Assembly (NCBI RefSeq): GCF_030409945.1 | Contig: NZ_JAUFQV010000014.1 | Location: 1-64,000 of the forward strand | Direction of reading: 5' to 3' | Source of the DNA: Vibrio tapetis subsp. quintayensis | GTDB taxonomy: Bacteria > Pseudomonadota > Gammaproteobacteria > Enterobacterales > Vibrionaceae | Length of the DNA stretch: 64,000 bases | Shown here: positions 28,561 to 37,535 of the stretch, one piece after another | Numbering within the stretch: position 1 is the first letter of the stretch | Layout of the letters: every line of letters starts with the position of its first letter | Program-made: the position numbers and the translations under genes | Notes under the pieces: model-generated | What the model was told of the DNA's origin: nothing | Databases searched by the model: none | What the model saw: the letters and a program-made list of their open reading frames with translations, nothing else

Positions 28561-29673
28561 CTACTCTGTTTCTGGCAAGTGTTGTTTCACCTGCGCGGTA
28601 ATTCGAATATCTTTGCCGACCATACGCAAGTCACTAATGTTTAGGTCGATCGCTTTACTCATTTCTTCTATGCCAAGTAAATGAATTAAGCCACGGCCAT
28701 CGCTGCCCATGAGTTTGGGAGCAAGGTAAACGATCAGTTCATCCACTAGGTTCTCTTTGATCATACTGGCTGCTAGGGTTGCCCCGGCTTCCACCCAAAT
28801 ATGATTCACATTGTGTTGCTCAGCAAGCTGTTCTATAGCGCTACGAATACACAACTTGCCGTCACCATTCAACGCGACCGATAAATCGCCAGTTTCAGCA
28901 ATCGTAACGACTTCACCGTCAGTGTTGAACAGCTTAAGTTCTGAAGTCAGTTGGTTCTGCCGATCTAATATGGCGCGCAGCGGTTGTCTAGTGTCAGCTT
29001 CAGCGTAATTGGCTTGAACACTTTGTGGGAGGTCACTCCAACGAACGTTTAGAGAGGCGTTATCATCAATCACCGTTTTGCTAGTTGATAAAATCGCGCC
29101 TGCTTGTGCTCGATATTGTTGAACGTCTTGGCGAGCTTGCGCTGAGGTTATCCATTGGCTCACTCCATTATGCAAGGCCGTTTGACCATCTAAACTGGCC
29201 GCCAACTTGAGTTGCACGAAAGGAGTTCCAGCTGACATGCGTTTGATAAAGCCCCGATTGAGGTCGATAGCATCTTGTTCAAGCAAACCAACTTGGACCT
29301 CTATGCCTGCGTCTCGGAGCATTTGAATACCACGGCCAGCAACTTGAGGATTAGGGTCTTGCATGGCACATATAACTTTTGTTACACCGGCTTCAATCAA
29401 CCCTTTGGCGCAAGGCGGTGTCCGGCCATAATGGGAGCAAGGTTCAAGCGTGACGTAGGCTGTCGCCCCTTTGGCTTGCTCTTGGGCTTGACGCAATGCA
29501 TGCACTTCAGCGTGAGGCTCACCCGCGCGCATGTGAAAACCCTCACCGACGATGGTCTCGTTGCGTGTAATCACACAACCAACATTAGGGTTTGGAGCCG
29601 TCGTATAGATGCCACGCTTTGCCAGTAACAAAGCACGAGACATCATTTTGAAATCAAAGGGAGTAAAAGTCAT
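28561..29673 (-). CDS. ribD: Riboflavin deaminase/reductase RibD
   Basis: 370 residues. N-terminal deaminase (1-~145) with zinc motif HAEVHAL and PCSHYGRTPPCAKGLIEAG; C-terminal reductase (~146-370) with VQLKLAASLDGQTALHNGVSQWI. It deaminates and then reduces the pyrimidine ring intermediate. Its start codon overlaps the nrdR stop by one base, the standard nrdR-ribD order. Confidence 0.97.
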   Translation of the reverse strand: MTFTPFDFKMMSRALLLAKRGIYTTAPNPNVGCVITRNETIVGEGFHMRAGEPHAEVHALRQAQEQAKGATAYVTLEPCSHYGRTPPCAKGLIEAGVTKVICAMQDPNPQVAGRGIQMLRDAGIEVQVGLLEQDAIDLNRGFIKRMSAGTPFVQLKLAASLDGQTALHNGVSQWITSAQARQDVQQYRAQAGAILSTSKTVIDDNASLNVRWSDLPQSVQANYAEADTRQPLRAILDRQNQLTSELKLFNTDGEVVTIAETGDLSVALNGDGKLCIRSAIEQLAEQHNVNHIWVEAGATLAASMIKENLVDELIVYLAPKLMGSDGRGLIHLLGIEEMSKAIDLNISDLRMVGKDIRITAQVKQHLPETE

Positions 29674-30122
29674 CAGTCTTCCAATTTAGCAATTTCTTCG
29701 CCAAATTCACGAATGTCTTCAAAGCTGCGATAAACAGAAGCAAAGCGAATATAAGCAACTTTATCGAGTTCTTTAAGCTGATCCATCACTAGATTTCCAA
29801 CCATCTCACTTGGGACTTCGCGCTCACCGGTCGCTCGAAGTTGAGATTTAATTGTGCTGATAGCAAGCTCGATAGCATCGGCGCTTACTGGGCGTTTTTC
29901 TAATGCTCGCTGGAAGCCACCTACCATTTTATCTTCATTAAATGGTTCGCGATTGCCATTGGTTTTTATCACTTTAGGCATCACTAACTCAGCACTTTCA
30001 AAGGTAGTAAAACGCTCGCTGCATGCTAAGCATTGACGGCGACGACGGACTTGATGACCATCAGCGACCAGCCTGGAATCAATTACTTTCGTGTCATTTT
30101 CTGAACAGAATGGACAATGCAT
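29673..30122 (-). CDS. nrdR: Transcriptional repressor NrdR
   Basis: 149 residues from the ATG at 30122, next to the strong Shine-Dalgarno GGGAGGTGAT. It has the zinc ribbon CPFC (C3, C6) ... CLAC, the RRRRQC basic stretch, and an ATP-cone domain ([24 protein letters not shown]). It represses ribonucleotide reductase genes according to ATP/dATP binding. First gene of nrdR-ribD-ribE-ribBX. Confidence 0.97.
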   Translation of the reverse strand: MHCPFCSENDTKVIDSRLVADGHQVRRRRQCLACSERFTTFESAELVMPKVIKTNGNREPFNEDKMVGGFQRALEKRPVSADAIELAISTIKSQLRATGEREVPSEMVGNLVMDQLKELDKVAYIRFASVYRSFEDIREFGEEIAKLED

Positions 30123-30178
30123 ATCACCTCCCAAATTATTACTTTAAGTGTAACGGAAACGAGAATCGGAAGGAAAAC

Positions 30179-30203
30179 AAAAAAGGGCTCAAAAGAGCCC
30201 TTT
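30179..30203 (-). terminator. proBA terminator
   Basis: AAGGGCTC-AAAA-GAGCCCTT followed by T6 on the minus strand, ~75 bases after the proA stop. Confidence 0.85.
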
Positions 30204-30276
30204 CATAAACTTGATGATCGTTTTGTTAACCATATAGTGCTTCATGTCAGCAAATTAAGGCCAAAAACGACCAAAA

Positions 30277-31527
30277 TTAGCTTCGAACTAAGTAATTGGC
30301 TTTACCAACCCATTTATAACTCGTTAATTCTTCAAGCCCCATAGGGCCTCTTGCATGTAATTTTTGAGTTGATACAGCCACTTCTGCACCCAAGCCAAAC
30401 TGCGCTCCATCGGTGAAGCGAGTAGAGGCATTGACGTACACGGCCGCTGAATCCACCGAGTTAATAAAGCGCTCTGCACTTTCCAAGCTATTGGTCATAA
30501 TGGCATCGGAATGACTCGCGTTATGAACACGCATATGAGTGATGGCTTCAGTAATATCTGCCACGACTTTAACGCCGAGTGTGTAGCTTAACCATTCTGT
30601 GTCAAAGTCACCCTCGACTGCGTCGCGTACCGTATTATCATTTGCCAACACAGCTTTGGCTTTTGGCTCTGCAACAAGTTCCACTTTACCGTTCAGCTTG
30701 TTGGCAAGCATTGGCAAAAACTGCTCCGCAACGGCTTGGTGAACCAAAAGAGTATCCAACGCGTTACATGCGGATGGTCGTTGTGCTTTTGCGTTAATCA
30801 CTACATCGAGAGATTTTTCAAGTTCGGCACTTTCATCAACAAAGATATGGCTGATACCGAACCCGCCAATGATCACAGGAATTGTGCTGTTCTCTTTACA
30901 CATACGATGTAAACCAGCACCACCACGGGGGATGATCATATCTACGTATTGATCGAGTTTAAGTAGTTGAGATACCAACTCGCGATCAGGTTTTTCAATA
31001 TACTGGACCGCAGAAGCTGGCAACTGTGCTTTTTCGAGTGCGGATTGAATCACTTTTACCAGTTCCATGTTCGAATGGAAGGTCTCTTTTCCGCCACGCA
31101 AGATGCTTGCGTTACCCGTCTTTAAACACAGTGCAGCGATATCAATGGTTACATTAGGGCGAGCTTCGTAAATAACGCCAACAACACCTAACGGTACTCG
31201 ACGACGAGCCAAAGACATGCCATTTTCTAGTATTTTACTGTCAATTTCACTGCCAACCGGATCATTCAAATTAATGACGTTACGTACATCACTTGCGATC
31301 CCTGCTAGGCGTTCTTCATTTAGCAGTAATCTGTCTAGTAGTGCTTCCGTTAGACCAGCTTTGCGACCAAGTTGAATGTCTTTTTCATTAGCTGATAAAA
31401 TAGCGGCACTGTTCGCTTCAAGTTCATCGGCAATAATAGCCAAAGCCTGATTTTTTTGTGCAGTCGATGCGGTCGCTAGGTGGAAGGCAGCCTCTTTGGC
31501 TGCCATGCCCATATTCGTTAAATCCAC
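30277..31527 (-). CDS. proA: Glutamate-5-semialdehyde dehydrogenase (gamma-glutamyl phosphate reductase)
   Basis: 416 residues. Aldehyde-dehydrogenase fold; the catalytic cysteine is in [19 protein letters not shown] and the NADPH-binding region contains [14 protein letters not shown]. It reduces gamma-glutamyl phosphate to glutamate semialdehyde in proline synthesis. It follows proB by 44 bases. RBS AAGGAGA lies just upstream of the start. Confidence 0.97.
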   Translation of the reverse strand: MDLTNMGMAAKEAAFHLATASTAQKNQALAIIADELEANSAAILSANEKDIQLGRKAGLTEALLDRLLLNEERLAGIASDVRNVINLNDPVGSEIDSKILENGMSLARRRVPLGVVGVIYEARPNVTIDIAALCLKTGNASILRGGKETFHSNMELVKVIQSALEKAQLPASAVQYIEKPDRELVSQLLKLDQYVDMIIPRGGAGLHRMCKENSTIPVIIGGFGISHIFVDESAELEKSLDVVINAKAQRPSACNALDTLLVHQAVAEQFLPMLANKLNGKVELVAEPKAKAVLANDNTVRDAVEGDFDTEWLSYTLGVKVVADITEAITHMRVHNASHSDAIMTNSLESAERFINSVDSAAVYVNASTRFTDGAQFGLGAEVAVSTQKLHARGPMGLEELTSYKWVGKANYLVRS

Positions 31528-31571
31528 GGTGTTTCTCCTTAAAATTTATATGCTTGGTCAGAGCCTAGTTT

Positions 31572-32711
31572 CTATTCTTGGATAACGACTAAATCATCAC
31601 GATGGATGACTTCCGAGCCGTATTCATAACCAAGTACCGCACTAATATCCTTACTGTGCTTACCTATAATTTTATCTAAATCTGTACTGGAGTAGCTGGT
31701 GATGCCACGAGCAACCAATTCACCCTTAGTGTTGCAAACTCGCGCCACTTCGCCACGTGCAAAAGTCCCTTGAACTTTAACCACGCCTTTTGCCAATAGG
31801 CTACTACCGCGCCCAATCACCGCATTAGCGGCGCCGTCATCAATCACTATATCTCCAGATGCTGCAGGGCCTGCGAGTATCCAGCGTTTACGGTTTTCTA
31901 GGGCTTCGGCTAACGGGAGGAAACGCGTACCTGGAGGCTCTTCACTCAAGGTATCAAATATCACGTTTTCACTACTGCCAGCCGCAATGATCACTTCAAT
32001 ACCAGCTCGGCGTGCAATGTCTGCTGCTTGCAGCTTAGTTGCCATGCCGCCAGTGCCCAGAGTAGTGCCGCTGTCACCCGCGATTTTACGTAGGGTTTCA
32101 TCAATGGTTCGTACTTCACGAATCAACTCTGCATTGGGATCTTTTCTCGGATCAGCGGTAAATAAACCCGGTTGATCAGTAAGAAGCAGTAGTTTATCTG
32201 CACCACATAATATGCCCACTAAAGCGGATAAGTTGTCGTTATCACCCACTTTAATTTCAGACGTTGCTACCGCATCATTCTCGTTAACAATAGGAATAAT
32301 GCCGTTTTCTACCAGCGCATTAATGGTATCGCGGGCATTTAAGAAACGCTCACGATCATCCAAATCAGCACGTGTTAACAGCATTTGACCGATTTTAATG
32401 CCAAACAAGTCAAACAGTGATTCCCATGTTTGAATCAGGCGGCTTTGGCCGACAGCTGCAAGCAGTTGTTTGCTCGCCATTGAATTGGGGAGTGTGGGGT
32501 ACCCAAGGTGCTCTCGCCCTGCCGCAATTGCGCCAGAAGAAACCAGAATGACCGAGTGGCCTTGCTGTTTCAATGCAGCACACTGACGTACCAATTCGAC
32601 CATATGTGGTCTATTGATCTCGAGTGTCCCGCCGGTCAATACACTTGTACCTAACTTCACCACGATGGTTTGTGATTTAGCCAATTTCCCTTGGGTTTGA
32701 TTCATTGTCAT
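31572..32711 (-). CDS. proB: Glutamate 5-kinase
   Basis: 379 residues from the ATG at 32711; ATG at 32705 is an alternative, and neither has a clear Shine-Dalgarno. The amino-acid-kinase domain ([53 protein letters not shown]) is followed by a C-terminal PUA domain (~290-379). It phosphorylates glutamate, the proline-inhibited first step of proline synthesis, and forms proBA with the next gene. Confidence 0.95.
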   Translation of the reverse strand: MTMNQTQGKLAKSQTIVVKLGTSVLTGGTLEINRPHMVELVRQCAALKQQGHSVILVSSGAIAAGREHLGYPTLPNSMASKQLLAAVGQSRLIQTWESLFDLFGIKIGQMLLTRADLDDRERFLNARDTINALVENGIIPIVNENDAVATSEIKVGDNDNLSALVGILCGADKLLLLTDQPGLFTADPRKDPNAELIREVRTIDETLRKIAGDSGTTLGTGGMATKLQAADIARRAGIEVIIAAGSSENVIFDTLSEEPPGTRFLPLAEALENRKRWILAGPAASGDIVIDDGAANAVIGRGSSLLAKGVVKVQGTFARGEVARVCNTKGELVARGITSYSSTDLDKIIGKHSKDISAVLGYEYGSEVIHRDDLVVIQE

Positions 32712-32774
32712 GTTCGATAGTTTAAAAACAAATAGACCAATGTTGTAACAATGAAGGCGCCATTTCACAAGCAG

Positions 32775-32798
32775 AAAAGGCGCATAAATGCGCCTTTT
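32775..32798 (-). terminator. crl terminator
   Basis: AAAAGGCGCA-TAAA-TGCGCCTTTT, perfect stem 26 bases after the crl stop on the minus strand and upstream of proB. Confidence 0.88.
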
Positions 32799-32823
32799 AA
32801 TTCAATTAGCCTGAGAAAAGCAA

Positions 32824-33216
32824 TTATTCGGTAATTTTAACTGAGTCTGGGTGAAGTTCGTGGGTTAATTCAAACTTCTTTTGTAATTCTAATCGCAGCT
32901 TCTCATCAAAGCTATCCAGTGTCCGTTGTACTTCAGGTAACGCTTTGGCTGGGATTTTTTTATCGACCCAATTGCCTTCTTCGTTGTATAAACCCAAGTG
33001 ATATGTCGCAACAAAATTTGGTTCTTGTTTATCAAGCTCCATCCACCAGCCCCAAAACTCACGCTCTTCAGGGGATTTCTTATCGCTCACGCAAACAGAC
33101 AGACAATCGAATAGGTAATGACCGTCTTCAGACAACGGCTCTCTCAAATAAGGACCAATGGCTTTTAAGGTAGATAGCAAACGGTAATGGGTTGGACTCG
33201 CGGTCACATCTGACAT
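32824..33216 (-). CDS. crl: Sigma factor-binding protein Crl
   Basis: 130 residues from the ATG at 33216 (GGAG about ten bases upstream). Conserved stretches: LLSTLKAIGPYLREPLSEDGHYLFDCLSVCV and EREFWGWWMELD. Crl binds sigma-S (RpoS) and helps it assemble with core RNA polymerase. It stands alone between frsA and proB, each side separated by a gap. Confidence 0.95.
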   Translation of the reverse strand: MSDVTASPTHYRLLSTLKAIGPYLREPLSEDGHYLFDCLSVCVSDKKSPEEREFWGWWMELDKQEPNFVATYHLGLYNEEGNWVDKKIPAKALPEVQRTLDSFDEKLRLELQKKFELTHELHPDSVKITE

Positions 33217-33325
33217 ATTGAATCTCCATTTCAATTATTAGAATTCACACCAAGGCTCTGAGCCCTAAGTATCATAGGGATTAAATTCCGTACAACATTG
33301 ATGCTTAACTAATTTTTAACAAATG

Positions 33326-34573
33326 TCACCTAAATAATTCATCTTCCAGCCATTTTATCGCTAAATCGAGGGATTGCTCATATCCTTGAGTGATACTCTT
33401 TGCTGGAATTTTCTTTGCCTTGCCATATTCACTAAAGATTGCAACCATTTGGTTATCGCTATGGGGGCAGATCGGATCATTTTCCAAACCCATCGCCAAA
33501 ATAGGCACTTTAGTTCGACGGCTGCTTAAAAACCCTTGTGCTTTAAGCGACCATGCTCCCATTTGGCCTGCGAGGCTATTAATATCAACGGTGGTTTTTC
33601 CCAAACGGGAAGCCAAAACATCCAAATACATTTTGGGCATTTTTTTCAGCTTAACCGGCGATGCTAATATATCGTGAATTGGCGCGCCTAATGTTACACA
33701 GCCTTTTATCTTATCTTGCTCTAAAAAAGACAAACGCACCATGGCATTGCCTCCAAACCTAAGCCCCAACAAGCCCACTTTAAAGTGATCAACCCAAGGA
33801 AGAGAAGGTAAATGGTTTAATACGGCTTGGTGTAAACACGACGAATCTTCGCTTAAATTCCAATGAGCACTGTGACCAACAGACGGCATGTCTACCGTTA
33901 GCATGGCGATGTTTTTCGGCGCCAAGTAATCGCGAAACAGCTTCCACATATCCGTCTGCAAGCTGTCTAAACCAGCACTCACGATCACAACTGGCTGAGG
34001 CTTGTCTGTTTGTGAAAGATGGAGGTTCGCAAGAATTTTCTTGTTTCTGTAAGGGACTTCAATTTGCTTAACGACGTATTTGGTTCTTTTTGCGCCCTCT
34101 ACATACGCGCCATTCGCTAGCGTTTGCGCCTGTAAAGCCAAATTATCATTTTTTAGGTGTGGATAGCCTGCAATGCTAAAGCACAAAGCTGCGTTAAACA
34201 GTTGATCGGCTCCCTCTTCCCCTTCTATTTCGTTGCCACGTTTCTGGTGCAACATCCCCAACTTAGTCCATTCGTAAGCCCAATTGCCTGAATGGTAACC
34301 CATGACGGTATCAAGCCATTCATCATCACTTCGAGAATGCGCTGAACCAGCAATTCGCGCCAAAACGCCTTCCTGTTCTATTGGATCAATGCCCTGCCAA
34401 ATCCATTGCAAACGTCTAAGGTTTCGATACCAAGCGTAACCCTCATCGCGCTTCTTCTCTTCTAGCATATCAAGACTACTTGGCATGTATTGAGTTAGCC
34501 CTGAAGTTTCTTTGGCTTGCTTGTGCTTTACAAATAGGTTTTCAGATAGGTTTTTGCTGGTTTCTTCGGTCAT
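33326..34573 (-). CDS. frsA: FrsA, fermentation-respiration switch protein
   Basis: 415 residues from the ATG at 34573 (MTEETSKNLSENLF). N-terminal WYRNLRRLQWIWQGIDP and GYHSGNWAYEW are FrsA signatures; the C-terminal half is an alpha/beta-hydrolase fold. Where a hydrolase would have G-x-S-x-G, this protein reads G270-L-R-F-G-G, so the nucleophile is absent, as in known FrsA proteins. V. vulnificus FrsA binds unphosphorylated EIIA-Glc and affects fermentation; a claimed pyruvate decarboxylase activity has been disputed. Monocistronic, with crl next. Confidence 0.93.
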   Translation of the reverse strand: MTEETSKNLSENLFVKHKQAKETSGLTQYMPSSLDMLEEKKRDEGYAWYRNLRRLQWIWQGIDPIEQEGVLARIAGSAHSRSDDEWLDTVMGYHSGNWAYEWTKLGMLHQKRGNEIEGEEGADQLFNAALCFSIAGYPHLKNDNLALQAQTLANGAYVEGAKRTKYVVKQIEVPYRNKKILANLHLSQTDKPQPVVIVSAGLDSLQTDMWKLFRDYLAPKNIAMLTVDMPSVGHSAHWNLSEDSSCLHQAVLNHLPSLPWVDHFKVGLLGLRFGGNAMVRLSFLEQDKIKGCVTLGAPIHDILASPVKLKKMPKMYLDVLASRLGKTTVDINSLAGQMGAWSLKAQGFLSSRRTKVPILAMGLENDPICPHSDNQMVAIFSEYGKAKKIPAKSITQGYEQSLDLAIKWLEDELFR

Positions 34574-34611
34574 GAGACACTCGATCGTACTGAAATTACT
34601 TATATAGTAAT

Positions 34612-34641
34612 AAAAAAAATGACCCATGGTAGGGTCATTTT
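34612..34641 (-). terminator. gpt terminator
   Basis: AATGACCC-ATGGT-AGGGTCATT followed by T8 on the minus strand, 26 bases after the gpt stop. Confidence 0.87.
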
Positions 34642-34666
34642 CAAAAAATCGGATTTCAGTAGCGTG

Positions 34667-35125
34667 TTACTTTTTGTTGATAGGGTCAACAAATGTCACA
34701 GCCATATCCCAAGGTTGCTCGATCCACGTATCTTGTGGGATGTCGACAATGTACTCGTCAACAAGATCAACACCAGCAGGCTTCGCGCATACGGTGATTA
34801 ATTTTGCTTTTGGGTACATCTGGCGAACTTTACGAGCAGTATCACCGCTGTCTGCCAAATCATCTACGATCAAGAAACCTTCACCGTCACCTTCAGGTGC
34901 TTTTAGTACAGTCATATCACGTTGATGATCGTGGTCGTAGCTTGAGATACAAATTGTATCAACGTAACGAATACCTAGCTCACGAGCCAAAATTGCAGCA
35001 GGAACCAAACCACCACGGCTAACACCGATAATGCCTTTCCACTGTTCTGCTGGCATTTGTTTTTCTGCAAGCTGACGACAATATGTCTGCATATTGTCCC
35101 AAGTGATGATAAATTTATTGCTCAT
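34667..35125 (-). CDS. gpt: Xanthine-guanine phosphoribosyltransferase
   Basis: 152 residues, E. coli Gpt length. PRPP-binding motif [14 protein letters not shown] and [18 protein letters not shown]. It converts guanine and xanthine (less well hypoxanthine) to nucleotides at the inner membrane. It lies 26 bases after the NCS2 purine permease gene, so uptake and phosphoribosylation of the base are encoded together. Confidence 0.97.
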   Translation of the reverse strand: MSNKFIITWDNMQTYCRQLAEKQMPAEQWKGIIGVSRGGLVPAAILARELGIRYVDTICISSYDHDHQRDMTVLKAPEGDGEGFLIVDDLADSGDTARKVRQMYPKAKLITVCAKPAGVDLVDEYIVDIPQDTWIEQPWDMAVTFVDPINKK

Positions 35126-35151
35126 AATGATTGAAACCTGTTTCGGTCAAA

Positions 35152-36447
35152 TTAACCTGCGGTTAAGACAAATTTTAAGGTGAAAATTGCAGCCATCACC
35201 CAAACACTCGATGATACTTCACGTCCCTTGCCACTAAATAGCTTGATCGCAGCGTATGCAATAAAGCCTAACGAAATACCATCAGCGATGGAGAACGTTA
35301 AAGGCATAAGAAGACAGGTTACAACGACCGGTGCTGCTTCTGTTAGGTCTCGCCAATCAATGCTCACCAAACCAGAAAGCATCAAAATAGCGACATAAAA
35401 TAGTGCACCTGTCGTCGCGTATGCTGGGATCATACCAGCTAATGGCGAGAAGAATAATGCAAGTAGGAATAAAATGCCAACTACGACCGCAGTTAAACCA
35501 GTACGACCACCCGCAGCCACACCTGAAACACTTTCAACATAAGATGTCGTATTTGATGTGCCCAGCAGTGCGCCAATCGAAGTTGCCGTCGAATCCGCTA
35601 GCAATGCTCGATTAAGACGAGGGATTTTGCCATCTTTACCGATGAAGTCCGCTTTTTGAGCAACACCAACTAACGTGCCAGCCGTATCAAATAGATCCAC
35701 GAACAAGAAAGCAAAGATAACCGAAATCATACCAACTTCAAAAATCGCAGAGAAGTCTAATTGCATGAACGTCGGAGCAAGGCTTGGTGGCGTAGACATG
35801 ATGCCGTGATATTGAACATCACCAAACAAAATACCTAAAGCGGTAACTGAAAGAATAGCGATCATCACCGCTCCTTTCATTCCGCGATGAACAAGTGCAA
35901 TGGTTAGGAAGAAACCGACCGCAGCTAAAACAGCTGGTAGCGATGTAATTGAACCAAGAGAAACCAACGTAGCAGGGTTACCAACTACAATGCCTGCATT
36001 TTTCAAAGCGATAAGCGCAAGGAAAAGACCGATACCAGCAGAGATGCCCGTTCTTAATGACATTGGGATCGAGTTGATCAGCCACTCACGGATTTTAAAA
36101 ATACTTAAAAGAACAAAGAGCAGGCCTGAAACAAATACCGCAGCCAGTGCTACCTGCCACGTATGCCCCATACCCAAAACAACGGAATAGGTAAAAAATG
36201 CATTCAAGCCCATACCTGGCGCTTGCGCAATTGGGTAGTTAGCGACAATACCCATAACAAAACAACCAATCGCCGCAGCCAAACAAGTAGCGACAAACAC
36301 AGCATCACGATCCATACCCGTATCAGACAAAATCGCAGGGTTTACAAAAATGATGTAAGCCATGGTCAAAAAGGTCGTAATGCCCGCGATAATTTCAGTA
36401 CGGATAGTCGTTCCGTTTTCATTTAGTTTAAAAAGCTTCTCAAGCAT
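35152..36447 (-). CDS. NCS2-family purine permease (GhxP/AzgA type)
   Basis: 431 residues with about 12-14 membrane helices. Signatures of the AzgA-like branch: GITTFLTMAYIIFVNPAIL, APGMGLNAFFTYSVV, FLFVDLFDTAGTLVGVAQKA and GTSNTTSYVESVSGVAAGGRTGLTAVVVG. Members import guanine/hypoxanthine (GhxP/GhxQ) or adenine (PurP) with protons. The gene next door (gpt) argues for guanine or hypoxanthine. The leader has a 40-base stem-loop and a PurR-like box. The exact base is inference. Confidence 0.9.
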   Translation of the reverse strand: MLEKLFKLNENGTTIRTEIIAGITTFLTMAYIIFVNPAILSDTGMDRDAVFVATCLAAAIGCFVMGIVANYPIAQAPGMGLNAFFTYSVVLGMGHTWQVALAAVFVSGLLFVLLSIFKIREWLINSIPMSLRTGISAGIGLFLALIALKNAGIVVGNPATLVSLGSITSLPAVLAAVGFFLTIALVHRGMKGAVMIAILSVTALGILFGDVQYHGIMSTPPSLAPTFMQLDFSAIFEVGMISVIFAFLFVDLFDTAGTLVGVAQKADFIGKDGKIPRLNRALLADSTATSIGALLGTSNTTSYVESVSGVAAGGRTGLTAVVVGILFLLALFFSPLAGMIPAYATTGALFYVAILMLSGLVSIDWRDLTEAAPVVVTCLLMPLTFSIADGISLGFIAYAAIKLFSGKGREVSSSVWVMAAIFTLKFVLTAG

Positions 36448-36471
36448 GATCCATTTCCTAAAAGTTAAAAA

Positions 36472-36511
36472 CCAATCTAGGTAAGTAGTGGGTATTACTT
36501 ATCTAGATTGG
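36472..36511. repeat. 40-base stem-loop with CAATCTAGAT ends in the permease leader
   Basis: CCAATCTAGGTAAGTA and TACTTATCTAGATTGG form a 16-base stem with one wobble/mismatch and an 8-base loop. It lies between the PurR-like box and the ribosome-binding site of the NCS2 gene. The same CAATCTAGAT/ATCTAGATTG ends bound the heptad array at 56400-56510. Confidence 0.8.
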
Positions 36512-36516
36512 CGAAA

Positions 36517-36532
36517 AGACAATCGATTGCGT
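36517..36532 (-). promoter_or_regulatory. PurR-like operator before the NCS2 permease-gpt pair
   Basis: On the minus strand ACGCAATCGATTGTCT, 12 of 16 matches to the PurR consensus ACGCAAACGTTTGCGT with the central CG kept. It fits purine repression of a purine uptake and salvage pair. Confidence 0.6.
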
Positions 36533-36851
36533 AAACGATTGGCGCGAATTATAAAGTTATCAAATGGCAATTTCTAGTAACAATTGAGCTTTTACTCGTA
36601 TTTTCGGACTTAAACTGAATACGTTAACGACACGTTTTTTTATTACTCATAAAAAACCACTATTAATCAAAGATTAAAAGGCAAAAAAAATTTCACAGAT
36701 AAATGCGTTATTTTTGCTATTTATTCAAGACACGTCGTTATTCTTGGTCCAAATAGTGCGGTTGAATATGAAAAATATCTCTTGATAGGCAATGACAGGC
36801 AGTTAGATGGTATTCATGTGACTTATTGAAGGGTGACACTAAGTTACAGGC

Positions 36852-36882
36852 AAAAAAAACGCCACTCAAAGTCTGAGTGGCG
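36852..36882 (-). terminator. Strong terminator of the 31-codon gene
   Basis: CGCCACTCA-GACTT-TGAGTGGCG followed by T8 on the minus strand, ~95 bases after the small gene's stop. No other minus-strand gene lies upstream that it could serve, so it marks the end of a short independent transcript. Confidence 0.88.
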
Positions 36883-36975
36883 GTAGAATATTGTCAGCCA
36901 AATGGCCGTAAAAAAATTCCAATAATTGGGGTGAACATAAAGTTCAATTCACAAGTCCAGATTACTGCTTACTGC

Positions 36976-37071
36976 TTAGTAACCAAAACCCGTAAAATTT
37001 TTGAAGTTAACGGCGTTTGTCACACATACGTATGAAGAAGACCAGAAACTTGCAGAAGACATACCATTCAT
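36976..37071 (-). CDS. Putative 31-residue small protein
   Basis: ATG at 37071 is preceded by AAGGTGA at seven-base spacing. It encodes 31 residues, starting MNGMSSASFWSSSYVCV and ending NFKNFTGFGY, rich in Ser, Phe and Tyr. It has its own structured leader (37125-37193), an FNR-like box further upstream and a strong terminator downstream, all on the same strand. Its TAA is followed directly by two GCAGTAA heptads. I do not recognise the protein; the composition is not that of a typical membrane peptide or toxin. Alternatively the transcript is an sRNA and the frame is incidental, but the good Shine-Dalgarno argues for translation. Confidence 0.6.
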   Translation of the reverse strand: MNGMSSASFWSSSYVCVTNAVNFKNFTGFGY

Positions 37072-37124
37072 AATAATCACCTTTTTCAATCAATATAGTT
37101 AAGTTTGATTCTCGGTTCCATGGA

Positions 37125-37193
37125 GGCGGTATAACGGACTCATCCTTTGAGCATTTTTTCTTCGCTTTCGAAGTTGATGATTAATATACCACC
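37125..37193 (-). other. Possible three-way-junction RNA structure in the small gene's leader
   Basis: On the minus strand GGTGGTATA (37185-37193) can pair with TATACCGCC (37125-37133), enclosing two hairpins: CTTCG-AAAG-CGAAG (37160-37173) and CTCA-AAGGA-TGAG (37139-37151). It is a compact 69-base fold about 55 bases before the small gene's ATG. It does not match purine, FMN, TPP, preQ1 or c-di-GMP riboswitch signatures as I know them. The rest of the 1.1-kb gap (36448-37535) holds the elements listed separately. Confidence 0.45.
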
Positions 37194-37247
37194 AAGAAAA
37201 TTAATTACAACAACTAATATGCTCAACTTCACACTTTTTATTGAAAA

Positions 37248-37261
37248 CTGATCCAAATCAA
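37248..37261 (-). promoter_or_regulatory. FNR-like box upstream of the small gene
   Basis: On the minus strand TTGATTTGGATCAG matches TTGAT-N4-ATCAA at nine of ten positions. A CATATT hexamer ~27 bases downstream could be a -10, placing the box near -45. It would suit oxygen control of the small transcript; an effect on divergent pepD is also possible. Confidence 0.45.
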
Positions 37262-37535
37262 CTTTATTGTGTAACTTAATTACAGTTTCGTCATTTTTGA
37301 ATTGTAATTATAGAGAAAGCGTTTGCCTCTTATGAGTAATGGACTTAAAAGCTGACAGGATGTCTATTATTTGTTACGACTTTATTGCGATTAAGAAAGA
37401 GTATCACTACTGCTCCCATGCAGTCAGTGGTATGCTGTTCGCCTCTGAAAGGAACCAATTACGCAGTATATTTGACTAACATTTATTAGTTTACACCCTG
37501 CATATTCGGCAAAATAACCAGTTAAGGAGTCATCC

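Noticed and set aside
26464..30200. FMN riboswitch for the rib genes
   Set aside because: No RFN core found upstream of nrdR, ribBX or ribH in this window.
33326..34573. Active serine hydrolase in FrsA
   Set aside because: The nucleophile elbow reads GLRFGG, so no serine is available; this is normal for FrsA and not a mutation.
36448..36560. Purine riboswitch before the NCS2 permease
   Set aside because: None of the conserved core bases of the purine aptamer is present; the leader holds a simple stem-loop and a PurR-like box instead.
37140..37160. Hammerhead-like GATGAGTCC string in the small gene's leader
   Set aside because: The required GAAA core and cleavage site are absent; chance resemblance.
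37316..37331. Second PurR-like site before pepD
   Set aside because: Only ~11 of 16 consensus matches, too weak to call.
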